DNA of 64,000 nucleotides from Hygrocybe punicea (taxonomy: Eukaryota > Basidiomycota > Agaricomycetes > Agaricales > Hygrophoraceae), in NCBI GenBank assembly GCA_963556145.1, contig OY744464.1, positions 6,175,508 through 6,239,507 of the forward strand. The letters are read 5' to 3'. Of the stretch, positions 1 through 12,189 are shown one piece after another. Within the stretch, counting starts at the first letter, position 1. Each line of letters opens with the position of its first letter. The position numbers were made by a program, and so were the translations under genes. Below the pieces are notes generated by a model. The model ran no database searches, had not been told where the DNA came from, and worked only from the letters and a program-made list of their open reading frames with translations.

Positions 1-480
1 GCATGCAGGTGAACCGGGCCCTGCAGCAAGAGCTGCGACCTGGTCAACCCGATCCTGCAGCAATACCTGGAGCCAGGTCAACCTACCCCACAACCTACCC
101 CACAGCAATAGCTGGACCCAGGTCAACCCAGTGCTCCAGCAATAGCTGGACCCTGGTCAACCTGGTGCTGCAGCAAGAGCTGTGACCCAGGTAACCCGAT
201 CCTGCAGCAATAGCTGGAGCCAGGTCAACCTACATTGCAAGAACTGCTGGCCCTGGGTCAACCCATGTATCCAGCAATAGCTGCTCCAGGTTAACCCACT
301 ACATGGCAGAGCTGATAGCAGGTTGACCTACCCTGCAGCCATTTACCAGGAAGAGCTGTACCTGGGTCAACCTACCCCAACACATTTCCACAGCAAGAGC
401 TGTCATTTGGGTCAACCTACCCCCGCAGCAATAACTACGCTATGTGTACCTACCAATCGCAGCTCTAACTGCGATTGGGT
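1..480 (+). repeat. Minisatellite of about 28-32-bp units
   Basis: Degenerate tandem units built around GCAGCAATAGCTG and ACCCAGGTCAACC run from the window edge to about 470. Units differ by substitutions and small indels. No open frame in it looks coding. It may continue left of the window. It lies about 280 bp upstream of the Zn-cluster-like gene; whether it belongs to a mobile element cannot be told from here. Confidence 0.8.
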
Positions 481-764
481 TAACCAAAACGACTGGGTCT
501 ACTGCAACATTATGCCCTGCCGACTGAATTACCGAGGTTCCAACACATTCGGAGGAACGATCCGAGCAATGTCAAGGATCCAGCCTATGTACCCGGACAG
601 AGCGCGCCAGAATTTACGGCGTACGGGCTTTGCCATTCATGGTGGACCAACCGGTTCGGTGAGGGTTTCTTCGACTGCTCTTTCACCGTGCAAACTGGTC
701 TGTGTGACTGACGGATCAGTGGTTCCACATAGTGAAATGTGAACTGAAAGACGTGCAAATCCTG

Positions 765-2252
765 ATGATGACGCATCCAAAGTTGCCGGCGAACACCGGG
801 AAGGGGAAGGAGATGGGGAAGGGGAAGGGGAAGGGGAAGGGGAAGGGGAAGGGGAAGGGGAAGGGGAAGGGGAAGGGGAAGGGGAAGGGGAAAGCCAGGG
901 AAGAGTCTGAGATGGAGGAGGATGAGGATGAAGCTGATGACCAGGATGTCAATGTGAAGGAGGAGTCTGAGGACAACGACGACTTGCCAGTTTCAGGGAC
1001 TTTGAAACGCCAAGGTCGAGCCGTACCAAAGGGTTGGCAGGCGAAGAAGATGAAACAGGCGATTGACAAGAGTCCGCTCACACAAGACCAAGTGAGTAGT
1101 TTACATTTTTGACATCAAGTCCATTCAACTAATGTATCTCTCAGTGTTGCAAAAGATGCCGCGACCGATGGCTGACTTATACCTGCATCAAAGGCAAGGT
1201 CACCGCTTGCACCAAATGCCACCGGGCAAAAGTCAAGTGCATTTGGCCAGAAGATGATGAATGGTCTGGTGTTGGGACAGCCAGCCCGAGCCAGAAGAAG
1301 TTGAAGACGGTACCAAAGCAAGCACCAGCACCGAGTTGCAAGACCATCCGAAAGGTGACGTTGAAGTTGACAATGCCAGTGGTCCAAGGTCCGGGGCCGA
1401 ATGCAACTCCACCTATGATGGATATTCGGCCCAAAAAAGCAACCATCCATACACCAAGCCTGAGCCCGAGATTGACACCAATAAGCTCCCCACTCTCCCC
1501 AATCCCTTCTGAACTGCCATCACCAGCGCTTGCTCCCCCTCATAAACGGGACCAGTTGAAGAAAGCCAAAGGGAAGGGCAAAGAGGTGGTGAAGGATGGC
1601 GAGAAGTCAGCGAAATTGCATATACCAGTTGGATGTAAGCACTTTATTCCTTGTTTTACGATTAATTGACTCGTGGTGCCTATGTGTAGCTACCGTATAC
1701 CCATTGGTTTTCCATCCTCAAAGGATGGACGTGCTCGGTGAAATGAGCAGCACCGACGAGATGGTTAGCGATTGGCTGGCACTCAGGGCCAGGGTACAAG
1801 CATTGGAGGATATGAATGGTGATAGGCTGGTGCTCAGGGCCAAGGTACAGGCATTGGAGGCTGAGGTGCGAGGGTCGAAATTGATGATGGAGACATTCCG
1901 GGTTACGATGAGTCGAGGTCCACGACATGATTCAGAATCGAACCCACTCCTGATGGAAGAGATGCCGCACCCGGAGGAGTACGATCCCATTCCCGTTCCC
2001 ATGCGGTTAGCGAGTTTCCCGCAAGACCTCCCAGAAGTACGGCAGCAATCCTGGCCAGGCTCCAGCAATGCTCGGCACAATTCGGCCCCACAAGAATCTT
2101 CGGCCACCGGGGCATCTAGGTCATCGTTGAAAAGAGACCGGTCGACCATATCGCCGTTGGTGCCCATTGGGGATGTCATTAGGTCCCCATTTTTTAAATC
2201 TCCGTCAAAATCACCAGGGAAGATCCCTGCATCAACCAAATTCTCGTCCTGA
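765..2252 (+). CDS. Zn-cluster-like, Lys-rich nuclear protein (hypothetical)
   Basis: Three exons can be joined: 765-1091, 1145-1634 and 1690-2252, with GT..AG introns 1092-1144 and 1635-1689. The start is the in-frame ATG at 765; upstream in-frame codons are not ATG. Exon 1 encodes a Gly-Lys repeat and an acidic stretch. Exon 2 opens with a cysteine cluster beginning CCKRCRDRW and containing CTKCHRAKVKC, the pattern of small fungal Zn-cluster-like proteins common in mushrooms. The middle is Pro/Ser rich, and exon 3 has a short heptad-like region repeated twice (VQALE) and a Ser/Pro tail. It probably acts in the nucleus on DNA or chromatin, but this is inference from the cysteine cluster. It could be a cargo gene of the KDZ element to its right, but no boundary was found to show this. 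Confidence 0.6.
815..892 (+). repeat. (GGGGAA)13 coding microsatellite
   Basis: About thirteen perfect GGGGAA units lie inside exon 1 of the Zn-cluster-like gene and encode an alternating Gly-Lys tract. Six-base units keep frame when copy number changes, so length variation would be tolerated. Confidence 0.95.
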
Positions 2253-2384
2253 GCTGTATGTGTTTTTACATATATATATTCATGTACATAGTAATATTTG
2301 GTTGTGATATACCCACATAACGATAGTCTCTGAAGATAAATGTGCTAATATCAACACCAATATAATCGTCGAGTCCAATGCCGA

Positions 2385-2700
2385 TTGCAGCACCGAGAGT
2401 TCCACGCCATGGTCAACACCGAGTGCAACACCAAGAATTCCACAACGAGAATTCCACGGCGAGGGAAACGCCGAATGGAACGCCGAGCTCAACGCCGCAC
2501 TCAACACCAAAATCAGCGCCAAAATCAACGCCAAAATCAGCCTGAGAATTCCAAACGCCGATTTTCACATTGAGGCCAACACCGACTCAACGCCAAGGTC
2601 AATACCGATGTCAACACCGATGTCAACACACATGTCATCACTGATGTCAATGCTGAGGTAAATGCCGAGGGTCAGAGCCATGATTAAGGTCATTGTCAAC
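2385..2700 (+). repeat. Degenerate short-unit array (AACACCGA / AACGCCGA type)
   Basis: Units of about 12-15 bases related to TCAACACCGATG recur with many variants between the Zn-cluster-like gene and the companion gene. The same base pattern returns in same-strand arrays at 4.2, 7.2 and 13.7 kb, all within or at the edges of KDZ element 1. Confidence 0.75.
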
Positions 2701-2795
2701 GTCGAGGTGATAACAATGTTGTAGCTACCACTGCCTGACTAGTTCTAATGAAGCATACATTTCTAGCTGATGATTACTGAACCACTTGCAAGTGT

Positions 2796-5157
2796 TTACC
2801 AGGTCTTTTTCCTGGGGCTTCTCCATCCTTTGACATCCTTGCTCATGCCTGATGATTTGTCCCTGACCTTTCTTTTCTTCTTCTCTTCATCTCCAGAATA
2901 ACCAGAGGCCTTCCGTTTCAATGAAGTCAACCTAGAAGTTAGCTCAGTGCATACTGATAACAGCCTAGGCCGAATTTCCGGAAATTTGAGCTTTGTATTC
3001 AAGATGAAATCTTCAACAGCAACATTCATTGTTGCAGGATCCGGTTCATCGCCAACAAACTGCCAAAGCCACATGTTGTGACTCAGGAGGCTGATGCTGA
3101 GCAAAACTCCCTCAATGTAATATCGGCTCCGACATGTCCCATCCGATTTGAGATATGGACCTTGCTCCAACCATTGCAGGTATGTGTTAGCTGCTGAGAC
3201 TGAGGAATGGATAGTTTTCGGAGCAGTCATTTTTTTATACTTTCAAGTCGCCCAAGACGGTGTCGTTTTCGGGAGTGGTGCCAGCCTATCATCGTCCTAA
3301 GTCAAATGTCACATCGGTCAACTCAGAATTCACATTACATAAAAATCACTCACAGGAAGTTTATTTAAAGCTTGTAAACTGGCCCGATACTCGACATCAT
3401 CTGATAACGAACACAGGTACCGGAACCTGTCTTCGGGATCATCAATGTCTGGTAGTCTCAATGGTGTTGCAGCAGTAGGAATATCCTTTGCAGGGACGTC
3501 ATTCACATCTTCATGGTAAATGCTCCGTTCATCTCCATCACATTCATCGTCAGATGGGAAATCCTCATAGGCCTTCCCCTTCCCTTTCCCCTTGTCCCTG
3601 TTTTTTCGTCTCGGAGGTGACTTTGTAGTAGTATCAGATGATGAATCTGATTCGGAGTCGTCATCGGATTCGTCAACTTCACTTGAACGTTGTGTTGGCT
3701 TTGATGTTGACCCTCATTGCCCACGGAGAGAGCTGAGATTAGAGGCGGGAGATTTGTCGACCTGGCAATTTTTTCCTTTGAAGCCCTGGAATTCCAATGT
3801 CGTCTTGACCTTCTTATCGTCCTGTCTCTTGTACCAGAATTCCAGCAGAGCGGTTGCATTTTGTTTCATTAGTTTCGATGGATCTCAAAGTTGAAACCCA
3901 GCCAGCAAAAACTCCCTCGATATGTATTCGTCCTGATGCTGGCCGATGTCACCCCAAGGCACCGATGACAAGCTATCACCGGACCGTATCTCTGTAGCTA
4001 TGTGAATGATGATTTCTATGATGGCAAAATGACTTACTGTAATGGCAGTTAACGAAGTCCTGGATCAACGTCTTCATTTCATCCAGGTTGGGTCTGCTCA
4101 TCCCTGAGAATGCTGGTAGTCTTGGAATACCCTTGTCATCTAAGTGGACCTTCGGCTTTTTGGCCGAAACCGTTTCTCGTTCACCATCATTATCCCGGTC
4201 ATCCAAATTTCCTGTGGTGACATGCCAATGCCAATGACAATGCCAATGCCGATAACAATACCAATAGAATGACCATGTCAATTCAGATCGTACCAGTAGG
4301 TAAACTTTATACTCACCCAGTTCCTCGGATGCATATGATTCCCACTCGGTCATCACTGAGCCATTCTGCCAATTGGGTTTAGATTTGATGAATGACCTGT
4401 TCCCGAGCTCGTCATTGAAGTCATGCCTGTTTTGACACATGTATAAGTAGCTGGTTAATGGGTCGAAAGCAACTGCATACAAAGAAACCAGGACATGCCC
4501 TGACGTATCGTGAAAGGCTGAGAGCACAAAGACTCTCATGCTGAGATTCCGGTGCATCTGTTCGGCAAAGTCTCTGATGTATTTCACGGCGTGTTTGGTA
4601 GCATTTCTAGTGACATCAGACAACACATCATGTTCAGTGTGCTAAGGACCCACTTTTGTTGGACTCTCGCAGGAGGTGATCTTGAGTTCCACTCCTCCTT
4701 CAATCCCTCATAGTTCTTGAGCTCCTTTTCGGTCAACTGTTCATAAACGGCTTGAAGCCCAGCCTGATACTTCACCATCCAGTCCTTGGAACCTGGAGTT
4801 GAATTGGAGAGCTCAGTGACTTTGTCATCTACCTCATCCTTTCTCTCATGAGCTACAACTTTCTTGACTGTCCATTTTGTTACATAGTTATGTGTCGGCT
4901 TTCGAGTATTTCGACGTCCATTGTTGTAATACCACTCCTTTATTTTCTACAGATGGCCGTGAGCATATTTAGGATGCTATGAACATTTTACTGGCCATAT
5001 ATTCCAAGGGGGACTCAGACCTCCCTTGTGCACCAACAATCTTTTGATGTACCTCTCTCATGATCTTAACTCGGTCTTTTTTGGCTGCCACCTGAAAATC
5101 TTCAAGTTGGCTTTTGAGCATAGAGAGTTGCTGGGTGGTAAATGTTGTTTCAGGCAT
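2796..5157 (-). CDS. KDZ-associated companion protein, copy 1 (unknown function)
   Basis: The gene starts at ATG 5157 and runs left through several introns to about 2796. The N-terminus (MPETTFTTQQLSMLKSQLED) is helical and charged. Middle blocks match the second companion gene at 38.4 kb: LTEKELKNYEGLKEEWNSR here against LSEEDQARCDDEARKWNTE there, and a MHRN..VFVLSA block against MHRK..VVILTT. A Ser/Asp-rich acidic region with KGKGKGK and a C-terminal Lys/Arg-rich stretch suggest nuclear location. Its ATG faces that of the KDZ transposase across about 425 bp containing a 183-bp tandem duplication. The frame change near 4,625 may be an intron or damage; exon joins are uncertain. No known domain is recognised, and there is no evidence for an enzymatic role. 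Confidence 0.6.
4211..4266 (-). repeat. Short ATGCCAATGCC-type array in an intron
   Basis: Roughly nine hexamer-like units (TGCCAA / TGCCGA) lie between two conserved exon blocks of companion gene 1. This matches the array type at 2.4, 7.2 and 13.7 kb. Confidence 0.65.
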
Positions 5158-5196
5158 ATTTGCAGCAGGAGACGATGTGTGGGATGTGTGGGAGGA

Positions 5197-5565
5197 ATTA
5201 TAGGTAGCAAGTGGTCGACTTTCCCAATTTTGACTACACCCTATTTGAGTATTGGGACTTCATTTTGACGCTCCTATATTAGCTTCCTCACCACTTCTAG
5301 TCTCTACAACTTATTTGTGGAATTTTAACCATCCCATTTTCTGTCCGGAACTCACTTAATTGACTTTTGCTCAAGTGTCATTATAGGTAGCAAGTGGTCG
5401 ACTTTCCCAATTTTGACTATACGCTATTTGGGTATTGGGACCTGACTTAAATTGATTTTGATGGTCCTATATTAGCTTCCTCACCACTTTTAGTCTCTAC
5501 AACTCATTTGTGGAATTCTAACCGTGCCATTTTCTGTGTCTAACTTTTGGTCCAGTGTCATCTAT
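5197..5565 (+). promoter_or_regulatory. 183-bp direct duplication in the divergent promoter of KDZ element 1
   Basis: Two tandem copies, 5197-5379 and 5380-about 5562, both begin ATTATAGGTAGCAAGTGG and share GTCGACTTTCCCAATTTTGA and TAGCTTCCTCACCACTT with scattered differences. They fill almost all of the space between the companion ATG (5157, minus) and the transposase ATG (5582, plus). They probably carry the bidirectional promoter, so duplication would double its elements. That role is inferred from position only. Confidence 0.75.
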
Positions 5566-7208
5566 CTCACTCATTGCAGTCATGGTGAAGTCATTCAAAA
5601 GGAAGTCTGCTCCTCGTGTCAGCAGGGTGGCATTGAGAGAGGTATTCACCAGCCATGGATTTCAGACCCAAAGACAAGTTGCCCACACCCCTAGCTGCTC
5701 GAGTTCATCTCCTAGAAAAACACCAAGGACATCCCAACTTCAAGAAGAGAATGACTTGACCGGAGACTTTCATGAATTTGTCCCAAATATTGAGCCTTTA
5801 AGAATGCCAGCCAGTAATGTAAATATTATATTGTATTCCAATACTCTAGACTGACAATGACATTTTGGAGTCATCGAACAATTACATGAAAGAATGGTTG
5901 TCCCATCGACCCGAGTATTTAGATCGTATTCTTGCTAGGGAAGCTCAACCAGACAATCAGGCCTGTCTGAGTTGTTCAATGGCTGAAGGCACATGGAAAT
6001 GCACGACATGTTTTGGTAACCCAAGCTATTGCCAAAAATGTTGTGCCGACGTTCATCGAAGGCTACCATTCCATCGGGTGGAAAGATGGACAGGGTCCTA
6101 CTTTGCTCCAGCATGGTTGATTGAAATTGGGGTCAAACTCCACCTGGGTCATGGAGGGTTGGAATGCCCATCTGTGGAACATTCTGAGGGGTTTAACACT
6201 CTTGGAAATGACACCGATGATGACGACAATGCCGTCGCCGACGCCGATGCCGACGATGAAAGTGACGCCGAATACACATCGCTGACATTCCAAGGCTTCC
6301 CTACCACGCCGAACATCACCGACCAATCGGCAGAAAGCATAATGGTAGTGGTAGACAGCTCAGGGATCCATCGGCTGGCTGTAAGATGGTGTCAATGTAG
6401 TGCCGCTGCTCGGCCCAATTGTCAGCTGCTTGATATCGGCTTATACCCGGCCACATCAAAAAAACCCCGAACCGCATTTACATTCCAAGTCCTGGATGAA
6501 TTCCTGATCGACAACTTGGAATGTAAAACGGCCTGCCAGACGTTCCACTCCAAACTGCTCCATCTGACATGTTCACAATTCCCACATACTGTCCCAGTAT
6601 GTTACATTATTTGAGCCATCGACCTTTTTCAATTAACAAATACATATATACATAGATTCATTACCGCGAATTGCTAAGGGTGACACAACAATGGAGAAAT
6701 CTGAAGGCCTGGAAGTGGAACGGATTGGGCCATCGAAGTGCTCATGAACCTGGGCCCGGACAACTGATGGTGACTTGTCCAGCATGTCCGATGCCTGGTG
6801 TCAATCTCCCCGATGACTGGAAACCGAAGGAGGAGGATGATGGGGTCATCCTCCCAACATTCGTGATGGATGGAAATTTCAAAGCCAACCACATGAAGAT
6901 GCGTAGACCCCTCGATGACGTGGCAATCTCCGATGGTCATGGGTTTATGGTTGGGGACAAGAGATATATGCAGCACATCAAGGCATCGAAGGAAGTGAAA
7001 AGCGTAAGTTTAAGATTGGCGGTTCGATCTTGTTAAGATGTTGAAAGCCTGAACCTTGATAGAAGTCGACATGCAATGAACATCAGGCGGTTAATCAAGC
7101 TAACACCCGAAAACAACATTTGGATATTACTGGCATCGGTGCAGTCACTTGTGCACATCATGGATGCTTTGTTCCACACTCCATGGTTAACTTTCAAAAG
7201 GGTGAAAG

Positions 7209-7350
7209 GTGTGTGAATCATGTGTGCCGATGCCAATGTCATCACCTATGCCTCTGTTCATGCTGCTGCTGATGCTGATGCCGCTACTGGTGCCGATGCT
7301 GACGCCGATGCCGATGCTACATCTACTTCTGATGCTCCTTCTGATGCTAA
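7209..7350 (+). repeat. GCCGATGCC-type array in a transposase intron
   Basis: Between the exon ending FQKGE (about 7,206) and the exon opening before NMDYAVSEAL lies a run of six-base units varying around GATGCC, GCTGCT and GCCGAT. It replaces what should be a short intron and matches the arrays elsewhere in KDZ element 1. Confidence 0.7.
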
Positions 7351-9423
7351 CATGACATGTCATCCAGACACATGAACATGGACTATGCAGTCTCAGAAGC
7401 ACTTAAATATGCATCTGGTTTCAAACAAGTCTTGCTCATCTACGATGTGATGTGCCAATATGGGAAATACCTGACCGAGAGATTGACCAAAGGGTCCTAT
7501 CTGGAGATGCCCGAGGATTTACATATCAAGAAGGCGATCGGCTTGTTTCACATAATGGGACATCAGGACTCTTGCTACCCTCGATACAGCCCTCAGTTTA
7601 TAGAAGGGGCAGGCCAGGTCGATGGGGAAATTTTGGAAACATTATGGTCTCCATTTGACAATATTGCCAGGAGCACCAGGACTATGACAGCAGCATCCTG
7701 TTAGGAAATGATCAACGGACATATGAACGACTCAAATTTTAAGAAACTGATCAGAATTGGTTTGTAAAATGTTATCATTGTCGGTGATTGCGGCTAATGA
7801 AAATCTCAGTGTCGACACTGAGGAAAAAATTTCACAAAGCCACCATCGGGTTAGACAGCAGCCGTTGTGCACTGGATGAGCTCAAGTCAACAGCGGACAG
7901 AAACCTTATTCAGAAGTGGACACAAGAGGAGCAAAGAGCCCAAAAGAACCGAGAACATGACGAGACGGCGATGGATTTATACGATGCATAAATAAGCAAA
8001 GGTATTCATTTGACATCCAATTGAACAATTTCTGAACTTGTGTCTCAGGTCCAACCAAGGAGGAAACAATGTTGGAGTTAACCATCTGTGAAAAGACCGA
8101 TGGTCTGGTGAACGGCACTATTGCATGGTTATCCAATGGAGTGAAAATTGAAGAATCACAGTAGGTGAAATTCTATAAGGAGAGCGCCGAAATTGACCAC
8201 TATTGATTTGTACAGAATGTCATTGGCCGATGAAGAGAGAAAACTTGGCCGTAACCCTGGAGCGTCAGCGTTGCTATCGATGGAGGAAAAAAGACGCCGA
8301 TTGTCGAACAAAATCACCCGTTTCAACAAATTGTCATCGAAATTTATGGATTCATGTATAAACAATGAGGATTCAGATTCGACATCAGACACCGATAGAT
8401 CGGACGATGCAGACAATACTGAACCGGATGTTGAAGACAGTGCTGATGAGGGGGATGACAGCGACAATCCTTTTATCAGCCGCCGAAGACAGAGGTACTC
8501 TGATGACCATTCCCCAATCTATACAAAGTTGTGTCTCCCTTCCAACCTCCGTCGATCGGCAGTCACAAGCTCTGGGAACAAATTACTTTTTGCGGAATTG
8601 AAATTGCAAGAAAGCCAGGCCGCAAACGCTCTCTATCAAATCTGAATATGTCTTGGTCACAAAGCGTTCCTGTTTCGGAAAAATGTTCGACTCGTGGCGG
8701 GGACTAAGCAAAAAACAAGAGCATGGAAAGAAGTTTATTCGGTGGAAGCCCAGGTAAGGCACCATGCACGGGTTTATCGCTTGGCTCGAAGAACCATGGT
8801 TACTGTTGCCGTAGTTCGGTTCCGAACCTAGCCGAACCCGGTTCAAACCCCGAACCGAACCCGGGGTTCAGTCTAAGTTCAGCCAAATGCTGAACCGGAC
8901 CGCGGGTTCGGTTCAGGGTTTCGAGGCTGGCCGGATTTCCTGAACGGCTCCAAACCGCGTCCAAACCGCGAACGCGGATATTTTTAAGGTATTTATTTCA
9001 TTTGTTTTTCAGATTTCTTTACTTACTTTTTCGCGTTAAATGATATCATGTGACCATTACAGGTTTCTTCACGCAACAACGCAAGGCCAATGAACGTGAC
9101 ACAATGTCGCGTTCGTGAATACAGGTAAGTCTCGTAAATACTCTTAACTTTACTAATATTATCTGCCACAGGCAACTTGACCGCGACCACATCGCGAGCA
9201 CACCACCACGGCACAACATGGATCCCAACGCCAACGCCAACGGACGCGGGACAGCCGTTACACCACCACCACCACCACCACCAGCAACGGCAACGGCAAC
9301 GACAACGTCAACAACGACGATGGCAACGACGACGACGGCAACGGCCAGCAGCAGCAGCAGCAGCAGCAACGGTGGCAACAGCAGCAGCAGCAGGTGCTGC
9401 ATCAAGCCATCCAACGCCAAGGA

Positions 9424-9478
9424 ACCTCGCGAACATGAGCTGACGCGTCAACTGATGCGTGGACGTCGTTCGCGAGGT
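9424..9478 (+). repeat. Double-palindromic module (55 bp), copy 1
   Basis: The outer arms ACCTCGCGAAC and GTTCGCGAGGT are perfect inverse complements; the centre is TGACGCGTCAACTGATGCGT. It lies inside hAT-like element A. Confidence 0.8.
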
Positions 9479-9691
9479 GTTTGCGAGGTATTCGGCACCA
9501 AGAAGGATAACGGGAGCGTGGGTGTACGCTCCCATCTCCACGGCGGCTCATCCAATGCCGGCAGCATCAGCAGCAACAACAGCAACGGCAGCAGCGCCGG
9601 TAGCGGCAGCAACAGCGACAGTGGCAACGGCAACGGCAGCAGCAGCAGCAGCAGCAGCAGCAGCGCCAGACGGCTCCCCCACAGCCCAACT

Positions 9692-9745
9692 ACCTTGCGA
9701 AGTGCAGCGCCGTATCGATTGATACGTGCCTGCCATTCGCGAGGA
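9692..9745 (+). repeat. Double-palindromic module (54 bp), copy 2
   Basis: The outer arms ACCTTGCGAA and TTCGCGAGGA flank a palindromic centre CGTATCGATTGATACG. It lies near the right end of element A; the equivalent site in element F is at 60462-60515. Confidence 0.75.
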
Positions 9746-10723
9746 GAATAGAGCTCATGGGGTGAGCCCACCTCGGTTTGGGGTTCAGACCGCGTCTGAA
9801 CCCAGACCGAACGCGGTGAGACGGTTCGACGCCATCTGGGTCCAGGTTTGGCCATGCGCCAAACCGGACCCGAAGTTCAGTTCGCGGTTCCGCCAAAAAG
9901 GGTCGGAACCGGACCGAACTGAACTTCGGCAACACTAACCATGGTTCACCTTGGAGCATCAAAAGAGATGCTGGCAACCTACCAGTTGCTCCGGAGTGAT
10001 CAACTCAATGCAACAACCGCATTATTGGATCCAAAACAACCAGGGCAATGGAATAGAGCGCTGGCATGGTTTTGGAACATGGATGTCGACCGAGATGTGG
10101 CTGGTAATGGATGGATGGAAGAATGTAAGCTATCTTTGCGATTTCATGATCCTAAATCTGAAATGACTGGTGCTAGTCTATCGGGTGCATTGGCTCAGGA
10201 CAAATGCAAATTTCAGCTGCTGGAAAGAGGAATTTGACAGGGTCAAGCAAGAAATGCGGTGGACTATTCACACATTCAAGAAAAAAGCTGATGAGTGGAT
10301 GACTCTTAAGGACTTGGTGACCGGCCTCGGAGCAAAAGGAAAACAATGTTATGCTGCAAGGCAGGTGGCTCTATAGGAACAATTCACCACCCAAGCACAG
10401 AAGTCGTTCGAAATTTGTCTAAAACATATATAGAAAATCTGCCAAATATACGTGTCTCCGTGACGCCGTTCAGCAATGTCCGCACCGAACAGAACGTCGG
10501 TGCCGAGCTGCAGCGACTTTACGACAGAAAATCAGGGCCCATTTGCAAGGGTGTCCTCAACATGTCTCATAAGCGACTGGCATAACAAGATATTGTTATT
10601 AGAGTATTAGTGAGCCTGGCTAGTGACATCTTTCAGAATCGGTGCCGATTGAGTGATACAGCCTATGAAAATTTCAAACACAGATAAATAAAACATCCAT
10701 CATTGACCTATACCAGCTTTCTT

Positions 10724-12033
10724 ATGGCACAAACACGGGAATGTCAACACCTCCTGAATCTCCTTGGACGCCGAGTCAAAATGGCGACATGGGCGTTGAT
10801 AGCCGATTGGGATGAGCTGACCATCAAGCAGCGGACAAGATGGGAATCGAACATGCAGTCAGAAATAGTGAGTTCATTGACTTAATGCTAGCTCTGTCTG
10901 CTAAAACAATTTACACTTTCTTGTGCAGGCAGCAGCCATGGTCGCCATCGGCACTGTGCAAATCGCCAGAATCAGATTGGAAATCCTGGATGTGATTCGA
11001 GAAACAGCTAAATCGCTGTATCGACATGCTCTGCCATATTTATGGAAGGATGTTTCTGAACAAGACCTCCCAATTGACACATTGCCCCCTGCCTTTGTCA
11101 TCAAACATCTGGATGGTGGGCATTGGTGGGAGGCAGAGGAAGGATCAATCCCCGAGGACCTGGGACGCATTCTGATCTCCTTTGTGGGATACTTTGCAGC
11201 GGTGACCATGATGCAGGTATTATTTTTTGTTCTCTGCTTACCATATTCCAGAGTTGAATCATGGACAGCCTGAAACAGCCCTTGCCTTTCGAATGGCATA
11301 TGCATCGACTTCGGGCAGTGGAGTGGGCAGGGGAGCCCACTCAGGGTGTCATGGGGTGAACATCATGGTATGATAAGCTGAGTCTCTACTACAGTGTGAT
11401 CTCTACTAAGTAGTCCTACGAACTGTGGGATCCTATCACGTGACCTCCTACTACAGCGGGTTATCAGAGGAGCCACCCCAACTTTGGGAGGTGAGGTTTT
11501 CCTGCGAGAAATCCATGACAGCTGCTCATTCATGAGTCAATTGAAAGGCCCTCGACAACATCAAAGAACAGGTTCTCGATATGCCGAATGTTGCCACCAG
11601 GCCATCAAGCCCAACGAGCGGTCCATCAAGTCAGTCAAGCAGTCCATGTTGGAATGGATTGCCCCTCATTGAAACATTGTCGGATCGTCAAACATCGGCA
11701 TCAGCATCGGCGTCCAGTGCTGAGATGGATGTCGATGAATTGGACGGCACCAGCTTAGATAACACCTCGATGTCAACTGACAAAGGCAAGGGGCGAGAAG
11801 AGAGGCTTGAAGATCGGTGGGGTCTTCAACCTGCTTCTTTATCGTCAGCGTTTATCGAAAGTCTGTCTGTCAAGCAAAACGCCGAACTTCGGCGTTATCT
11901 TGGGATGCTCCGAGCGGAGATGCAAACCAGCTACATGCTGATTCAAAGGCAGGGTTTCGAAAAAATAGATGATGCGAAGCTGTTGAGCATGAGGCGGAAG
12001 ACTCTGGACGAAATACATTGTCGGTTGGCATAG
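10724..12033 (+). CDS. Hypothetical protein in KDZ element 1
   Basis: At least three exon blocks are visible: 10724-10867 (MAQTRECQHLLNLLGRRVKM...), about 10929-11215 (AAAMVAIGTVQIARIRLEIL...HWWEAEEGSIPEDLGRIL) and about 11580-12033, a Ser-rich stretch then an acidic segment and a C-terminal helical region (ELRRYLGMLRAEMQTSYMLI). The start at 10724 is the first in-frame ATG and may not be the true one. The interval 11341-11480 between blocks contains unusual sequence that may be an intron or an inserted fragment. The gene is tail to tail with the TET/JBP gene. I do not recognise the family; its place suggests cargo of the KDZ element. Confidence 0.45.
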
Positions 12034-12189
12034 GTCTGATCAGTGTTATCCTATATGTATGCTCTTCTGTAGTATTTGTCCGGTATTATTATAAAGAACA
12101 AGTAAAGAACAAGTAATTCAGCTAATGGGTGGGTAAAAAGAGTTCTTTATGTGATCAACAGTCATCCATGATGCTGCCTGCACCCCTAC

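Larger units (their letters stand above)
8801..9937 (+). mobile_element. hAT-like non-autonomous element A (1,137 bp)
   Basis: Ends are TACTGTTGCCGTAGTTCGG on the left and the inverse, ending GAACTTCGGCAACACTA, on the right. They are flanked by a perfect 8-bp direct repeat ACCATGGT (8793-8800 and 9938-9945), the duplication length of hAT elements. Subterminal regions are rich in GAACCGAAC / GGTTCGGTTC motifs. The interior holds CAG/CAA-rich and CCA-rich tracts whose long low-complexity frames are not convincing genes, and two 54-55-bp double-palindromic modules. It is a close relative of element F at 60.3 kb and sits in the KDZ1 transposase coding region. Confidence 0.9.
5582..10433 (+). pseudogene. 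KDZ transposase, CxC2 type (element 1), disrupted
   Basis: The gene begins MVKSFKRKSAPRVSRV with a basic N-terminus. The CxC2 cysteine cluster near 5,965-6,110 has CLSCSMAEGTWKCTTC, CQKCCADVH and a following PFHRVERWTG. The RNase-H-like core shows an MDGNFK strand near 6,865, YDVMC at 7441-7455 and GEILETLW at 7624-7647, consistent with a DDE-type catalytic set. The C-terminal part after 9,938 (VYRVHWLRTNANFSCW) matches element 2. Damage: an in-frame TAG at 7702-7704 (related proteins suggest Arg-Gln at the preceding and mutated codons, so CGT to TGT and CAG to TAG), a TAG at 10374-10376, and insertion of hAT-like element A at 8801-9937 inside the codons for RRTMV-HLGA. Without A and with one target copy, the frame is continuous. 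It would cut and paste the element; this copy cannot make full-length protein. Confidence 0.85.
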
